Of a stretch of DNA of 27,192 nucleotides, positions 18,369-27,192 are shown one piece after another. The stretch is from Fragilaria radians (taxonomy: Eukaryota; Bacillariophyta; Fragilariophyceae; Fragilariales; Fragilariaceae). The stretch lies in contig CAAAJI010000005.1 in assembly GCA_900642245.1 (NCBI GenBank), positions 638,168-665,359 of the forward strand, written 5' to 3'. The notes beneath the pieces are model-generated. The model saw only the letters and a list, made by a program, of their open reading frames with translations, was not told the DNA's origin and ran no database searches. The position numbers and the translations under genes were made by a program. Each line of letters starts with the position of its first letter. The first letter of the stretch is position 1.

Positions 18369-18575
18369 TTGAAACGGAAACACCTTACTGGAGGATGCAA
18401 TCAAGACAGGGTTGAAGCAGCTTTAGAGTTTTCAGACAGTTTGATACTTGATTCTGGGACGTCTCTTCCTAGTAGTAATCATATCCCTTCTTTTTCTGCT
18501 GTATGTGATCTCCAAAACGATTTGAGACACAATGCAACGCTACTTGAGGATGTGAATTGGACAATAAACAAGTAA
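18369..18575 (+). pseudogene. Possible copia protease fragment
   Basis: A 68-codon frame without a real start, bounded by stops. It contains GGCNQDRVEAALEFSDSLIL followed by DSGTSLPSSNHI. An Asp-Ser-Gly triad after a hydrophobic strand, with a preceding Cys-containing segment, is the arrangement of the aspartic protease in copia polyproteins (LILDSG). The following sequence does not continue the match convincingly. It is on the opposite strand to the other relics in the window. Only the short motif supports it, so the call is tentative. Confidence 0.4.
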
Positions 18576-19101
18576 GTAGGTTTCCCTTATGATTGCGTTT
18601 TCAACTAAACGGTTAGAACTGGATTTTTCTTTAGTGAACTCCATGGGCTTTCATGCTTGGCTTGTGATACACAAAATATGTACGCGTGTGTAAATGTAAC
18701 TGCAGATCCTGAGTCTGGTAAAAATTAATGTGGGCAAGAGTTCAGCTCAAGTGAAATCAATCGTTAAGAAATATACTGCCCATCGGATATTTGTCCTTTC
18801 TTTTATTAGTCATTTCTGAATTCGAACCATATTATTCATATACAAACAGTGACTGTAAATGGTTTAGTAAGTGTGGTTGATATTTTGCTGAGAATTCTCT
18901 ATGTCTCAAATAACACTTGATTTTAAACCTAGTAGGAAACCAATTTGTACAACTGACTCTTGAGTTGTTTAATTTGTTCAAAATAACTTTTGCTTCAAAC
19001 TGGGCTTTTTGGCTTGAGAATCGATTTAATTGTTGGTATTGCAATTTCTTTTATTTACCTACATCTACCAATAGATTGGTAAGTGTTGTTTTATAGAGTA
19101 A
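18576..19101. other. Non-coding stretch between two retroelement fragments
   Basis: Stops in all frames and no motif I can assign. It may contain further eroded retroelement sequence. Confidence 0.4.
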
Positions 19102-19722
19102 CCACACAATTGGTGCCACATATCTTCTTGGAATCCTCCAAATCTTTGTTCTGCTTCGATTAGTTCATGCCACCTTGGAGCCTTGGTAAGATCTAGAATC
19201 TTGGTGATTTTATCTTGATTTAAGTTATTGTGGGATTCTCAGGGGAAACTTGTAGTAGTCATTGAGGTCACGAAGTCTCTCTGGAAACATCTGAACTGAG
19301 CGTTAAGACTCAAGCACAATTCCTATCTCGTTTAGTGCTTTTGTTCGTGGAAAGTTTGTATATGGACATTTTCTAACCAATGTCTTTAACTACTGATTCC
19401 AATAGATCATTGTCAGGAAGCTCTATATCTTCTGCATCCAACCAACTTCTTTAAATGATGTTGTAAAATCACCTGCCCACTCAACAACGTTATAGACTTA
19501 TCAGCTGGAACCTTGAGCAGCATCTTCCTTCAATGAGGACATTGATCACTGGATTCACCTCTCAGGTCACCCACCCTTGGAAAGTGTCAAGAATACTGAG
19601 AAAAGTAGTTTTCTGGATCCATCAAGAATACAAGGTGATGTTTTCTGACTTTTCCCATTTGGAAGCATTTGCCTTGACCACTTTCTTCGCCTTCGAATCG
19701 AATGGAATAAGGGTTTAGAGCA
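19102..19722 (-). pseudogene. Second Ty3/gypsy gag relic, strongly decayed
   Basis: Several frames on the minus strand together follow the gag domain seen at 1200-652. In order they are IPFDSKAKKVVKANASKWEK, LMDPENYFSQYS, KVPADKSITLLSGQVILQHH, a DNDLLES-like stretch and VVKDIG. A part not seen in the first copy follows: LNQDKITKILDLTKAPRWHE and LIEAEQRFGGFQEDMWHQL, typical of gypsy gag. Frameshifts and stops are frequent. Nucleotide similarity to the 740-1110 segment is visible by eye, for example TCATTGTCAGG and TCTTCTGCATC in both. I found no associated LTR. Confidence 0.75.
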
Positions 19723-21242
19723 GATAAGGGGGCATAGTAACTTATTTGATATAGCTACTCACAGCAATCAAAGAGATTGATTATTATTAGCTCAAGGATT
19801 TGAAAATCATGCTCCATGCTGAAAGTGGATACAATGAGGGATTAAGATCTAACTTAGATAATTTCTCTGAATGAATTTTGCAGTCAAATCTTTTCTGCAC
19901 TCGAAGTGTAACAACATTCAGGCATGGGAATACAGTAAATATGTTACAATTGCTACAATGTTCTTGAAATGTATTTTAAACACCCCATTCTCAAAATGTA
20001 TTTATCATCGCATGTAAATGATGCACAATCACCCGATTTTGAAGGGGAATCATATCTACAGTTATCAATTTTCAATGTTGATAAATCGATGTGTAATACA
20101 AAGAGTATCCCTTTTCTCTAAGTTTACCTAAATTTTCAATGAGGGACAACACAATGCAGGTAAACAAACTTTACTTACAGCTAATTAATATATTTATAGA
20201 TGGATGATTGTCCATAACCGTATCTCTCCTTCTACTATCTTTTGGTTCTTAGGTCAAGTTATCCCTCCATTCTAGAATGTTAGCAGCTTTTCCTAATGTA
20301 TCAAAATGATCATTCCCTTGAAATGACAGGTGATACTAGTTCCTACACCAAGATAATAATTGGCATTAGAAGGATGAGGAAAAACCAAATGACTTTGAAT
20401 CAATAAAAAAGGAGTAGTGCCTTTGTCACGCTAAAAAACTTAAAATGCGAAACTTTCAGATTTTCACGTAGATCACTACTCTGAGTGACCCAATACAATG
20501 GTCATTTGCCTGGTCTTCTTGGAGAATTATTTCTATATTTCACCTCCATGATGAAGATGTTACCTGGGATAGTGATACTCTATATTCTCCTGAACTCCTG
20601 TTAAGGCCTTATTGGAGAAAAAATATTCCACAATATCTTTTTCTCCCTATGTGGATTGTTTATACCAAATATAGCTCTGCAAGCTTAGGTGAATTTATCC
20701 CAACATGCAGCAAGGTTAATAAAGTGGAACAACAGTAACAAATAATAAACATCTCTTTGATGAAGCAATAGGAGAATTCAAGATCGTATCAATACGTCTC
20801 CAATTGATTAATATAGGCTGTAAATTTGTAGTATGCCAGTGTGCTGTTCTAAATTGCAATTGTGTAGTGATAATGAGAGAATAGTGGAAGTTGCAGCCCT
20901 AGAAGATGACTAAACTTCTGAATCGGCTTCCCAACTGAAAGACTGCTGAACATGATTTCACTTAGCCTTTTCATTGAGACTGATTTCTGTGCTCGACGAA
21001 AATTTGTCGCATGCGTGACATTCAATTTCATTTCAATTCTGTGAAATCTTTTGACAGTTAGGTATCAAACTACTTGTGGAATGCCCGCATATAAGAATCA
21101 TTTATCTACATCGCACGATATTCTGTCGATATTCTTCACTTCATATAGTGTTCGATGTCTTGGAATAGGATTGGTTGCCGTTAGAAATGATACGAACTAA
21201 GTTTCTTGATTTCCACACTTCCCGAGAGTGATAACCTTTGTT
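19723..21242. other. Non-coding, AT-rich
   Basis: No gene, RNA gene or clear element. The part next to 21243 should be the 3' untranslated region of the minus-strand gene. Short open stretches (up to about 60 codons) carry no motif. Confidence 0.45.
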
Positions 21243-22187
21243 TCAATTACTATTTTTATTGGCTTCACCTTCGCCATCGGGATTATCCGCTGCCTTTTCC
21301 AAAAACTTGACTCGTTTCTTGCCTGTTTGAGGGGAAGTGGTTTCGTGGTCGCTCTTCCGCTTTACCGGCAATGTTTCCAGCGAGGCTACGTCTATCTCTT
21401 CCATCCCTAATTTGGAGGCCAACGAGTTTCGAAGGAGTAACGTCTCTTGTGTATTTGGCCCTCGACCGTTTTCCTCGGCAAACTTTCGGAGAATAGTTTG
21501 CATCATCATATTCATCAAACCTTGAGAAGTTTCTGCTTCATCATCGTCTTCTTCCGTTCCCCCCTCGTCATCGTCTTCTCCCGTGTCCCCCTCGTCATCG
21601 TCTTCTCCCAATTCTAACCCCGAGTCATTTTCTCCATCGCTGCTATGATATTCGGATTCCGAATCCTCCTCACTTTCAACTCTTTGTGGTGCGACAATGT
21701 CAGTCCGCTTCGCAAAGGCAATATACTCATTCTTGGTATAGTCAGTAAAAAAATCATCATGGCTAAGTGCTTCTTGTTGTTTCGCTTCTGAATGTATGTC
21801 TCCTTCAACAGATTCTTCTGTAGCTGAAACTTTCATTATCAGGATATCACCCCGAATTTCTTGTTTATCAAACGGAGGTTGGAGGATGTGATGATTAATA
21901 GGAGGTTGTTGATCCTTCTTCAACCCTTCGATATTCCGAACCATGAGAATAGTTCCCTCGTCTTCATATTGACCTAAAAACGTAAATTTCCCTCCTAGCA
22001 AACTGGAAACAACTTGCTTCTGGGGCGAAGTATCGATTTCAAGTTCTTCAACATCATCGACGAGAGGGAGGGAATTCGTTGATGCTATTTTCGTATCTGG
22101 ATGAGCTCTTAGCATCACACATTTTACAATTGGACCATTCGAATTAAGGATTTTGGAAATATCTAGGCCGTGAAGTGAGGATATCAT
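21243..22187 (-). CDS. Acidic protein resembling the DUF5880 family
   Basis: A 314-residue frame. Residues 1-165 form the conserved-looking domain: ISSLHGLDISKIL, IDTSPQKQVVSSLLGG, FTFLGQYEDEGTILMVR, HHILQPPFDKQEIRGDILIM and DDFFTDYTKNEYIAFAKR. This pattern (TP-x-LGG, FLGQYEDEG, PPFD..E..GDI, EYIAFA) is one I associate with DUF5880 proteins of algae and giant algal viruses. The match is from memory and no function is known. Residues 171-220 are an acidic tract with three copies of EDDDE. About 222-263 look helical. A basic bipartite stretch KRKSD...GKKRVKF (277-295) could be a nuclear localisation signal. A nuclear acidic protein is inferred, not shown. Confidence 0.8.
   Translation of the reverse strand: MISSLHGLDISKILNSNGPIVKCVMLRAHPDTKIASTNSLPLVDDVEELEIDTSPQKQVVSSLLGGKFTFLGQYEDEGTILMVRNIEGLKKDQQPPINHHILQPPFDKQEIRGDILIMKVSATEESVEGDIHSEAKQQEALSHDDFFTDYTKNEYIAFAKRTDIVAPQRVESEEDSESEYHSSDGENDSGLELGEDDDEGDTGEDDDEGGTEEDDDEAETSQGLMNMMMQTILRKFAEENGRGPNTQETLLLRNSLASKLGMEEIDVASLETLPVKRKSDHETTSPQTGKKRVKFLEKAADNPDGEGEANKNSN
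21541..21615 (-). repeat. 27-bp tandem repeat inside the acidic tract
   Basis: Nearly three copies of a 27-bp unit with the core CATCGTCTTCT encode the nine-residue series EDDDEGDTG, EDDDEGGTE and EDDDEAETS. The unit preserves the frame, so copy number can change without breaking the gene. Length variation between strains or alleles would be expected. Confidence 0.85.
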
Positions 22188-23279
22188 GGCAGGTCTTTAT
22201 CAAATTTTTTCTCTTGTCGTTTGTCGTTGGAAGGCGGAAACCAAAATAGTCAAAGACTAGTACTATCATTGCCTGTACACACAAGTTACCAAAAAACATG
22301 ATATTCATTTCTACACAGACAAGTGGAATTAAAATACTTCAACATTAAATGCCTTGCTTAACTTCATGTCCAATAATACAGGCAGTTAATGATTTTGGAA
22401 TTGATATCCTTCAATGTGATATGACGCTGAGACAATCCTTTTTCTCTCAGTCCTTTCAATCCTGTCCGCATCGGAGACAAAGGTTATCTGTGAGAAATGG
22501 TAACACTTCTTCAAACTTCAGTCATCAATGACAAGGTAGAATAAGGTATTCACAACACCATTTTCTTTCTTGAATGGTGTTTGAGGGTTACTCCACATCT
22601 TCAAGGAGTATCAGCCAAATCAGAGAGCCTTGTGCTTTGCAATTGTAGTTTGCTTTAATCGTTAATCAAGGTTAAGTCACTATCACTCAGCCCTTCAGAT
22701 TTATTATGTGTACAATTAAAGAACTCATACATTCTCCTTTATCCACCTTTGCTTGGAAAACTATAGACAATGCATCCCTTGTAATCACCCCGAGTTACCT
22801 TTTGCCTTTCCTTTTGAGGACATTTTGAAATACCTGTGCGTCGACAGAGCGAAACAGCGTAAGCTGAATTTTCATGATATTCCGAATATTGCGTGGTCTT
22901 CAGTAGTTGTACAACATCCCAAAGAATGGATGTCACTAATTGTTGACTTTTCCGATAAAAGTAACTATAGTACTAGCAGATAGATTGGTATGGCAAAAGG
23001 AAACACTAAAAATAACTATAGTACATGCAGATAGATTGGAATGGGAAAAGGAAACGCTACAATCAACAAATTTAATGTAAGGAGTAAAAACAATTCCCCA
23101 TTTAGCAGATCACTTGAATTTCGAAAGCAACTATTACATTTCACCTAGAGTACTTGAATCAAGGCCGAAATGATGATAGTGAAAAAGACAAAGAGTGCAG
23201 CAGACTCTGCATACTGTACTTGAGCTGATCGTCCCGATCATTGTGATGAGCATTAAATTGCCTCAAGAGGATGGGATTC
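22188..23279. other. Intergenic region between two minus-strand genes
   Basis: It should contain the promoter of the gene starting at 22187 and the 3' region of the ribonucleotide reductase gene ending at 23280. A plus-strand open stretch at 22753-22983 (76 codons) has no recognisable motif and is probably chance. The only structured item I see is the tandem duplication at 22962-23059. Confidence 0.5.
22962..23059. repeat. Two-copy tandem repeat, 51-bp period
   Basis: Units starting at 22962 and 23013 both read TAACTATAGTAC, then GCAGATAGATTGG, then AAAAGGAAAC, with about five substitutions over 46 bp. A simple local duplication with no coding role. Confidence 0.85.
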
Positions 23280-24594
23280 TTAGAAATCTGCATCAAAAGT
23301 GAGACTTTTCCCAGCGTAATTATTCAATGACGCCATAACCCCTGATTTTTGGTATTCAGCTACTCTTTTCTCAAAAAAATTGGTTTTACCTTCAAGACTT
23401 ATCATATCCATCCCTAACAAATGAAAGTAAGAGAACAGATAAGGTGTTTCAAATGACAAAATTGAGAAAAAACAAGACCTCATACGTACATTCAAAAGGG
23501 TTCTTGCTACCAAACATTGGTCGATAGCCAAGATCCTGTAAAAGCCTGTCCGCGACAAACTCAATGTACTCTGACATAAGCACTGCATTCATTCCAATGA
23601 GACTCACAGGCAGAGCATCACAAATAAATCCCTTTTCCACATTGACTGCTTCACCGATTATTCTTTGAATTTCCGATTCGGAAAGCTTTCTCTCCAGTTT
23701 CGAATAAAGTTTACAAGCGAAAGAACAATGGAGGCCTTCATCTCTACTAATTAGTTCATTGGAAAAGGTAAGACCTGGCATGAGACCACGTTTCTTAAGC
23801 CAAAAAATCGCGCAAAATGCTCCTGAGAAGAAAATTCCTTCTACAGCCGCAAACGCAACCAGCCTCTCAGCAAATGAGCTTTTAGAACCAATGTATTGTT
23901 GTGACCACCTAGCCTTTCTTTCAACTGAAGGCACTCGCGTATGAGCTTTAAATAGCATATCTCGATCTTTAGGATCGCTGATGTATGTATCAATTAATAA
24001 GCAGTATGTTTCTTGATGAATACTTTCCATAGCCATTTGAAATCCGTAAAAACATCGCGCTTCTGCAACCGTAACCTCGCGACAAAAACGTTCGGCTAAA
24101 TTCTCAACCACAATTCCATCTGCTCCTGCAAAAAATGCAAGAACCATGGATATAAAGTGTCTTTCATTATCATTAAGCTTTTCTTGCCAGTCTGATAAGT
24201 CTGAAGAGAGATCAATTTCATCGGCAGTCCAAAACGACGCCACGTGTTGTTTGTACATGCTCCAAAGATCATCGTGTTCAATGGGGAAAAGCGAGAAACG
24301 GGAGCCGTCGTCGTCTGATCGACAAATTGGTTCGACAAAGGTGTCGTCACATTGTTGGAGTGATTCTGTACTCGAAATGATACTTTTAACTATTGCACTC
24401 CCACCTCGAGGAAGTGTATTCGGCTCCAACTGCTCCGACTCGCCTCCTCGCACATTAGAAAGTTTCAGTAATCGTTGAGACCGTAGCTTCCGTGGATTTT
24501 GGATCCAACCAAAACCCTCGAGAGTAATGGAACTCACCAGTGTTATTTGCAGTATGAGACCTGCAAAGGTTCGAAGTATGGCTAGAGATACCAT
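23280..24594 (-). CDS. Ribonucleotide reductase class I small subunit (R2), two exons
   Basis: Joining 24594-23490 and 23413-23280 gives 412 residues. The R2 fold is complete. The di-iron ligands are Asp159, Glu190, His193, Glu252, Glu286 and His289 (in FAGADGIV, MAMESIH, AVEGIFFSG, SRDEGLHC). The radical tyrosine is Tyr197. The C-terminal tail ends SLTFDADF, the peptide that docks to the large subunit. The enzyme reduces ribonucleotides to deoxyribonucleotides for DNA synthesis, and the large subunit is not in this window. Residues 1-100 are unlike typical R2. A hydrophobic stretch (LAILRTFAGLILQITLVSS) is followed by a basic and Gly/Ser-rich part with two RGG motifs before the usual FSLFPIEHDDLWSMY. 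This suggests a signal or plastid-type presequence. Family and function are firm; targeting is inferred. Confidence 0.95.
23414..23489 (-). other. Intron (76 bp) of the R2 gene
   Basis: Minus-strand donor TTTTGAAT|GTACGT and acceptor ATTTGTTAG|GGATGG, phase 1. Splicing joins KNPFE to WMDMISLEGKTNFFEKR, the highly conserved R2 C-terminal run. Unspliced reading ends after TYEVLFFLNFVI at 23449 and would lose the large-subunit docking tail. Confidence 0.95.
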
Positions 24595-25323
24595 GAAAAA
24601 AGAAAAAGAAGCTATTGATATTGGGAATTACAGCTGTTCAAAACAATGAAAGTTAAAGTACTTGTTCTGGATAGGAATTAGGTATTCAATATGTTCAAAG
24701 GAAATCCAGTCAGAATAGTTGATGATGGATTGATTGCTGGTTGATCACTTTGTGTGTCATAACCTAATCGAAAACGGTGGATATTGGCAAACCGAACGTT
24801 ACAGTGATTAATTATTCAAGTACCAAAAAGTACCAGAATATTGAATTTTTTCAAAGTTGTACGACGTTCAAAAAAATACAGTTTTCAATGTCACAAGAAA
24901 TAAATCATCCGTGCCAAAAAAAGCTTTGAATGAATTTGAATGTTGATCCATGTTGTTTGCCTTTACTTGTTATTCAGTTATCAAGAAAAAATGTGATAGC
25001 AATACATCCAGCCCATTAAAACCACATATTCCTATCTTGTTTTAGTGCAATAGTGTCTGCCCTTTAAATTAAATTCTTTAGATGAATTCCATTAGAAATG
25101 GTAAAAGGCTCACCACAACAAGAAGGATTGTAATTACTGAGTACAACTGGAATTAATCCCTTTTGAGAGCTTATTTGCCTTGATTCTGGTCCATGTTTCA
25201 TTTGCGATGTGAGATCCTTCCTTGTCAGTAATTTCCGCTAGAGTTTTGAAAGCCAGGTACAACTTCAATGAGATAGACGTCCCTCCCTCAAATTGTTTCG
25301 CTTTTCATTGGGCACTCAACTCA
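24595..25323. other. Non-coding stretch upstream of R2
   Basis: It should hold the R2 promoter next to 24594. AT-rich, with no clear motif. A 55-codon minus-strand open stretch around 25140-25300 (SLKLYLAFKTLAEITDKEG) follows the gypsy fragment but matches no gypsy segment I know. Confidence 0.4.
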
Positions 25324-25480
25324 TATATTATACAACTTTTCTTCCCCTAATGCTCCGGCAAAAACGTGTTCATATTTTTGCAGTCTTAAAAATAATTGTT
25401 TTCGTTCGTCCATTTTGAGACAGTGGCTAATCTTCATAACTTCATCTAAGCTTGTAGACTGATTCTGCAATCCAGAATAC
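25324..25480 (-). pseudogene. Third Ty3/gypsy fragment: protease/RT linker
   Basis: Minus-strand SILDCR is followed after a frame change by SLDEVMKISHCLKMDERKQL and LRLQKYEHVFAGALG, then a TGA at 25323-25321. The order ILD-K/R...LDEV...C..L......L..KYE.LF.G.LG is the segment joining protease and reverse transcriptase in diatom gypsy elements. It directly continues the TKILD at which the first element leaves the window. No reverse transcriptase sequence follows, so only a short piece survives. Confidence 0.6.
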
Positions 25481-25555
25481 TTACGTTACATGAATGATCG
25501 TTACTTGAGCGACAGCGTAATTGCTCTCAAATTTATTCAGGGATGATATCTGGAT

Positions 25556-25873
25556 TTGATTGAATCCATCATCAATAGCGGGGCTTTCTCTATCCCTGAT
25601 GGAAGCAAAGTTAAGGATGGTTCCTTTCCTATTGCTTATTCCGTTGAATTTTTCAGGAGTTACAGTGTAACCAGATCAAACAGTTTAGATGACAGTTATT
25701 TTATCAAAAATGTTACATGCCAAATGAAATTATTTGTGAATGATTCTTACACTTACACGAAATCATGTCATGGCATAGCATTGTTCGGGCGAAAGAATAA
25801 GTGCATTAATAATAAAATGAAAGTTTTAAGCGCTGATCAAAGGAATCAATCTAATTCTCAAGAAATAGCTTGA
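25556..25873 (+). CDS. Doubtful ORF of 105 codons, unrecognised
   Basis: An open frame starting with TTG, or internal Met codons. It includes SGAFSIPDGSKVKDGSFPIA and SVEFFRSYSVTRSNSLDDS. Composition is fairly gene-like in the first 75 residues and then becomes basic and Asn-rich. It has no known motif, no good start and no partner exon that I can see. It could be an eroded gene piece or chance. Confidence 0.2.
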   Translation: MIESIINSGAFSIPDGSKVKDGSFPIAYSVEFFRSYSVTRSNSLDDSYFIKNVTCQMKLFVNDSYTYTKSCHGIALFGRKNKCINNKMKVLSADQRNQSNSQEIA

Positions 25874-27192
25874 GCTTCGTCCAATTTTTTAGTGAAAAAT
25901 TGAATGTCAATTCTCGAAGCGAAGAATGTACGATTAAGGGGCTTGTTACCTAGTTAACAAAGATGACTTACAGCTTTTGAAAGCATCAAGGAAGCAAGAT
26001 TTTTCTCGCCGAAAGTAGCAAAATCAATATTTTTTTCAAGTATCATTCCATCACATCATTGAAGTCACAAATTTAAGCTAAGATCTACGGACGGAACTTC
26101 TTGCTTACTACAAGGTGACGGCATAAAGAGTCTTCACACCTGACGCAATTTATCTAGAATATGAAGGACTTGGTAGCAAATTATGTATACGCCCAAGTAA
26201 AAGGACTTTCATTAACCGATCAATCTACGATAATTTTGACTCAGCACTAAGTCAAGCATTAATTGAAAACGAACATTGATGGAAAATTTATTGTGTGACA
26301 AGGACACTCCGTAATAAGGAAATTTAGCATTTAAAGATACTCGACCCCGGAAGAATCCGGAAAGGCTTTCTCTGAGCAACCTTAAATATTAGTATATTAG
26401 AAAACCGTTCCTGAAAGGATACTTCTTCTCAAATCGTGATACGAGTTGTGGAGCAATAAAGTCTAACAATTGTTATTTTAATAAAGTCAGACAACATTAA
26501 CTTCATTTGCATATTGCATTGCATTTTTTCCTAATATGATCACTGCACATATACTACCAAATTTGGATACGATTTATTGACCACCATGATTTTGGAGAAA
26601 AGCACACCATTCATTACGATGACTTAAGCAGAAAATACGGAAACATTTGACGCACTAACATTATCTTTTTTACAAACAGTTTTGTTTATCCTAGCATATA
26701 TTCTTAATATGATGGCCTTGCACACGACCCAAATTAACCTGAAACCATTTTTGATGAAGAGTCTATTCAAAGCAACCCTGAAACTTCTCTGGGTTACTTT
26801 TTCTGTATATCTTTCTTTTCCTTGTATACTGTTGTTGATCATTAAGATATCCATTTCACAATACTTTTTTCGTGAAAATGAAAGAGTCTATAGTCATTGT
26901 CTACGAGAAGACATTACAAGCTATAAAAATGACAGCTCTACTGCTAGCCCTTAGATATCATCAGCTTTAATCAATCCTTCAGCATTTATGATATGCTTTG
27001 CAAATAAAAGAGGTAGAAAAAGGTATGACGATGTTACGATTTTGAGTTGCTGAGTATGTTATGTAGAAGCGTCGATCATTCGTTTTTAAGTGCAAGATAC
27101 CATTTAACAGTCCAAGATTTGACGAAGCGCGCTCGGATTTATTTGTGAATTATTTGTGGGATAAAAATTTGGAGATATGTTGACCTCTGTAA
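25874..27192. other. Non-coding, AT-rich to the window end
   Basis: No gene or RNA gene is supported. A 90-codon plus-strand open stretch at 26682-26954 is hydrophobic (VTFSVYLSFPCILLLIIKI) but lies in AT-rich DNA, where Leu/Ile/Phe runs arise by chance. Confidence 0.45.

Noticed and set aside
18800..18850. Possible tRNA T-arm (GGTTCGAATTC on the minus strand)
   Set aside because: The flanking bases do not form the five-base T stem, and no acceptor, D or anticodon arm could be built. No tRNA was found in the window.
22753..22983. 76-codon plus-strand ORF upstream of the tandem repeat
   Set aside because: No motif; it ends inside the first repeat unit, and an opposite-strand frame of similar length overlaps it.
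25140..25300. 55-codon minus-strand open stretch after the third gypsy fragment
   Set aside because: It does not match the reverse transcriptase segment expected at that place and has no other recognisable motif.
26682..26954. 90-codon hydrophobic plus-strand ORF resembling a small membrane protein
   Set aside because: AT-rich DNA readily gives Leu/Ile/Phe runs; no conserved motif, and an equally long minus-strand frame overlaps it.

Overview
The window looks like nuclear DNA of a diatom (stramenopile). It is AT-rich, with a few intact eukaryotic genes in long non-coding stretches. The introns I can support are short GT-AG introns of 71-76 bp. The mobile-element relics resemble the Ty3/gypsy and Ty1/copia retrotransposons known from diatom genomes. 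Two genes, a ShKT-prolyl 4-hydroxylase and a protein resembling the DUF5880 family, also fit a marine alga. The species cannot be named from this sequence alone.

Layout. 1-1572 (minus): 5' part of a decayed Ty3/gypsy element with LTR, primer-binding site, gag, protease and the start of pol, running off the window at base 1. 2508-3563 (minus): membrane protein with two cytochrome b5-like domains. 3700-4300: a near-perfect inverted repeat bracketed by an 11-bp direct repeat, a 53-bp tandem repeat carrying GGCGCC, and a small doubtful ORF. 5450-7105 (minus): Ty1/copia pol relic that has lost nearly all of its reverse transcriptase. 7658-14278 (plus): a 2206-codon HEATR5/Laa1-like HEAT-repeat protein. 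14450-15265 (minus): conserved-looking protein of unknown function, convergent with HEATR5. 15960-17290 (plus): secreted ShKT-prolyl 4-hydroxylase with one intron. 18369-19722: fragments of copia protease and gypsy gag. 21243-22187 (minus): acidic DUF5880-like protein. 23280-24594 (minus): class I ribonucleotide reductase small subunit (R2) with one intron and an unexpected hydrophobic N-terminus. 25324-25480 (minus): a third gypsy fragment. The rest is non-coding as far as I can see.

The host genes do not form a pathway. They are a trafficking adaptor-associated protein (HEATR5), a secretory-pathway dioxygenase (P4H), a dNTP-synthesis enzyme (R2), a haem-binding membrane protein and two genes without assigned function. 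The linking theme is repeated retrotransposon insertion and decay between intact housekeeping genes. At least three gypsy relics of apparently one lineage are at different stages of erosion. I did not find a clearly new multi-gene system. The best leads are the foldback element upstream of the cytochrome b5 gene, the possible organelle or secretory targeting of R2, and the double cytochrome b5 membrane protein.
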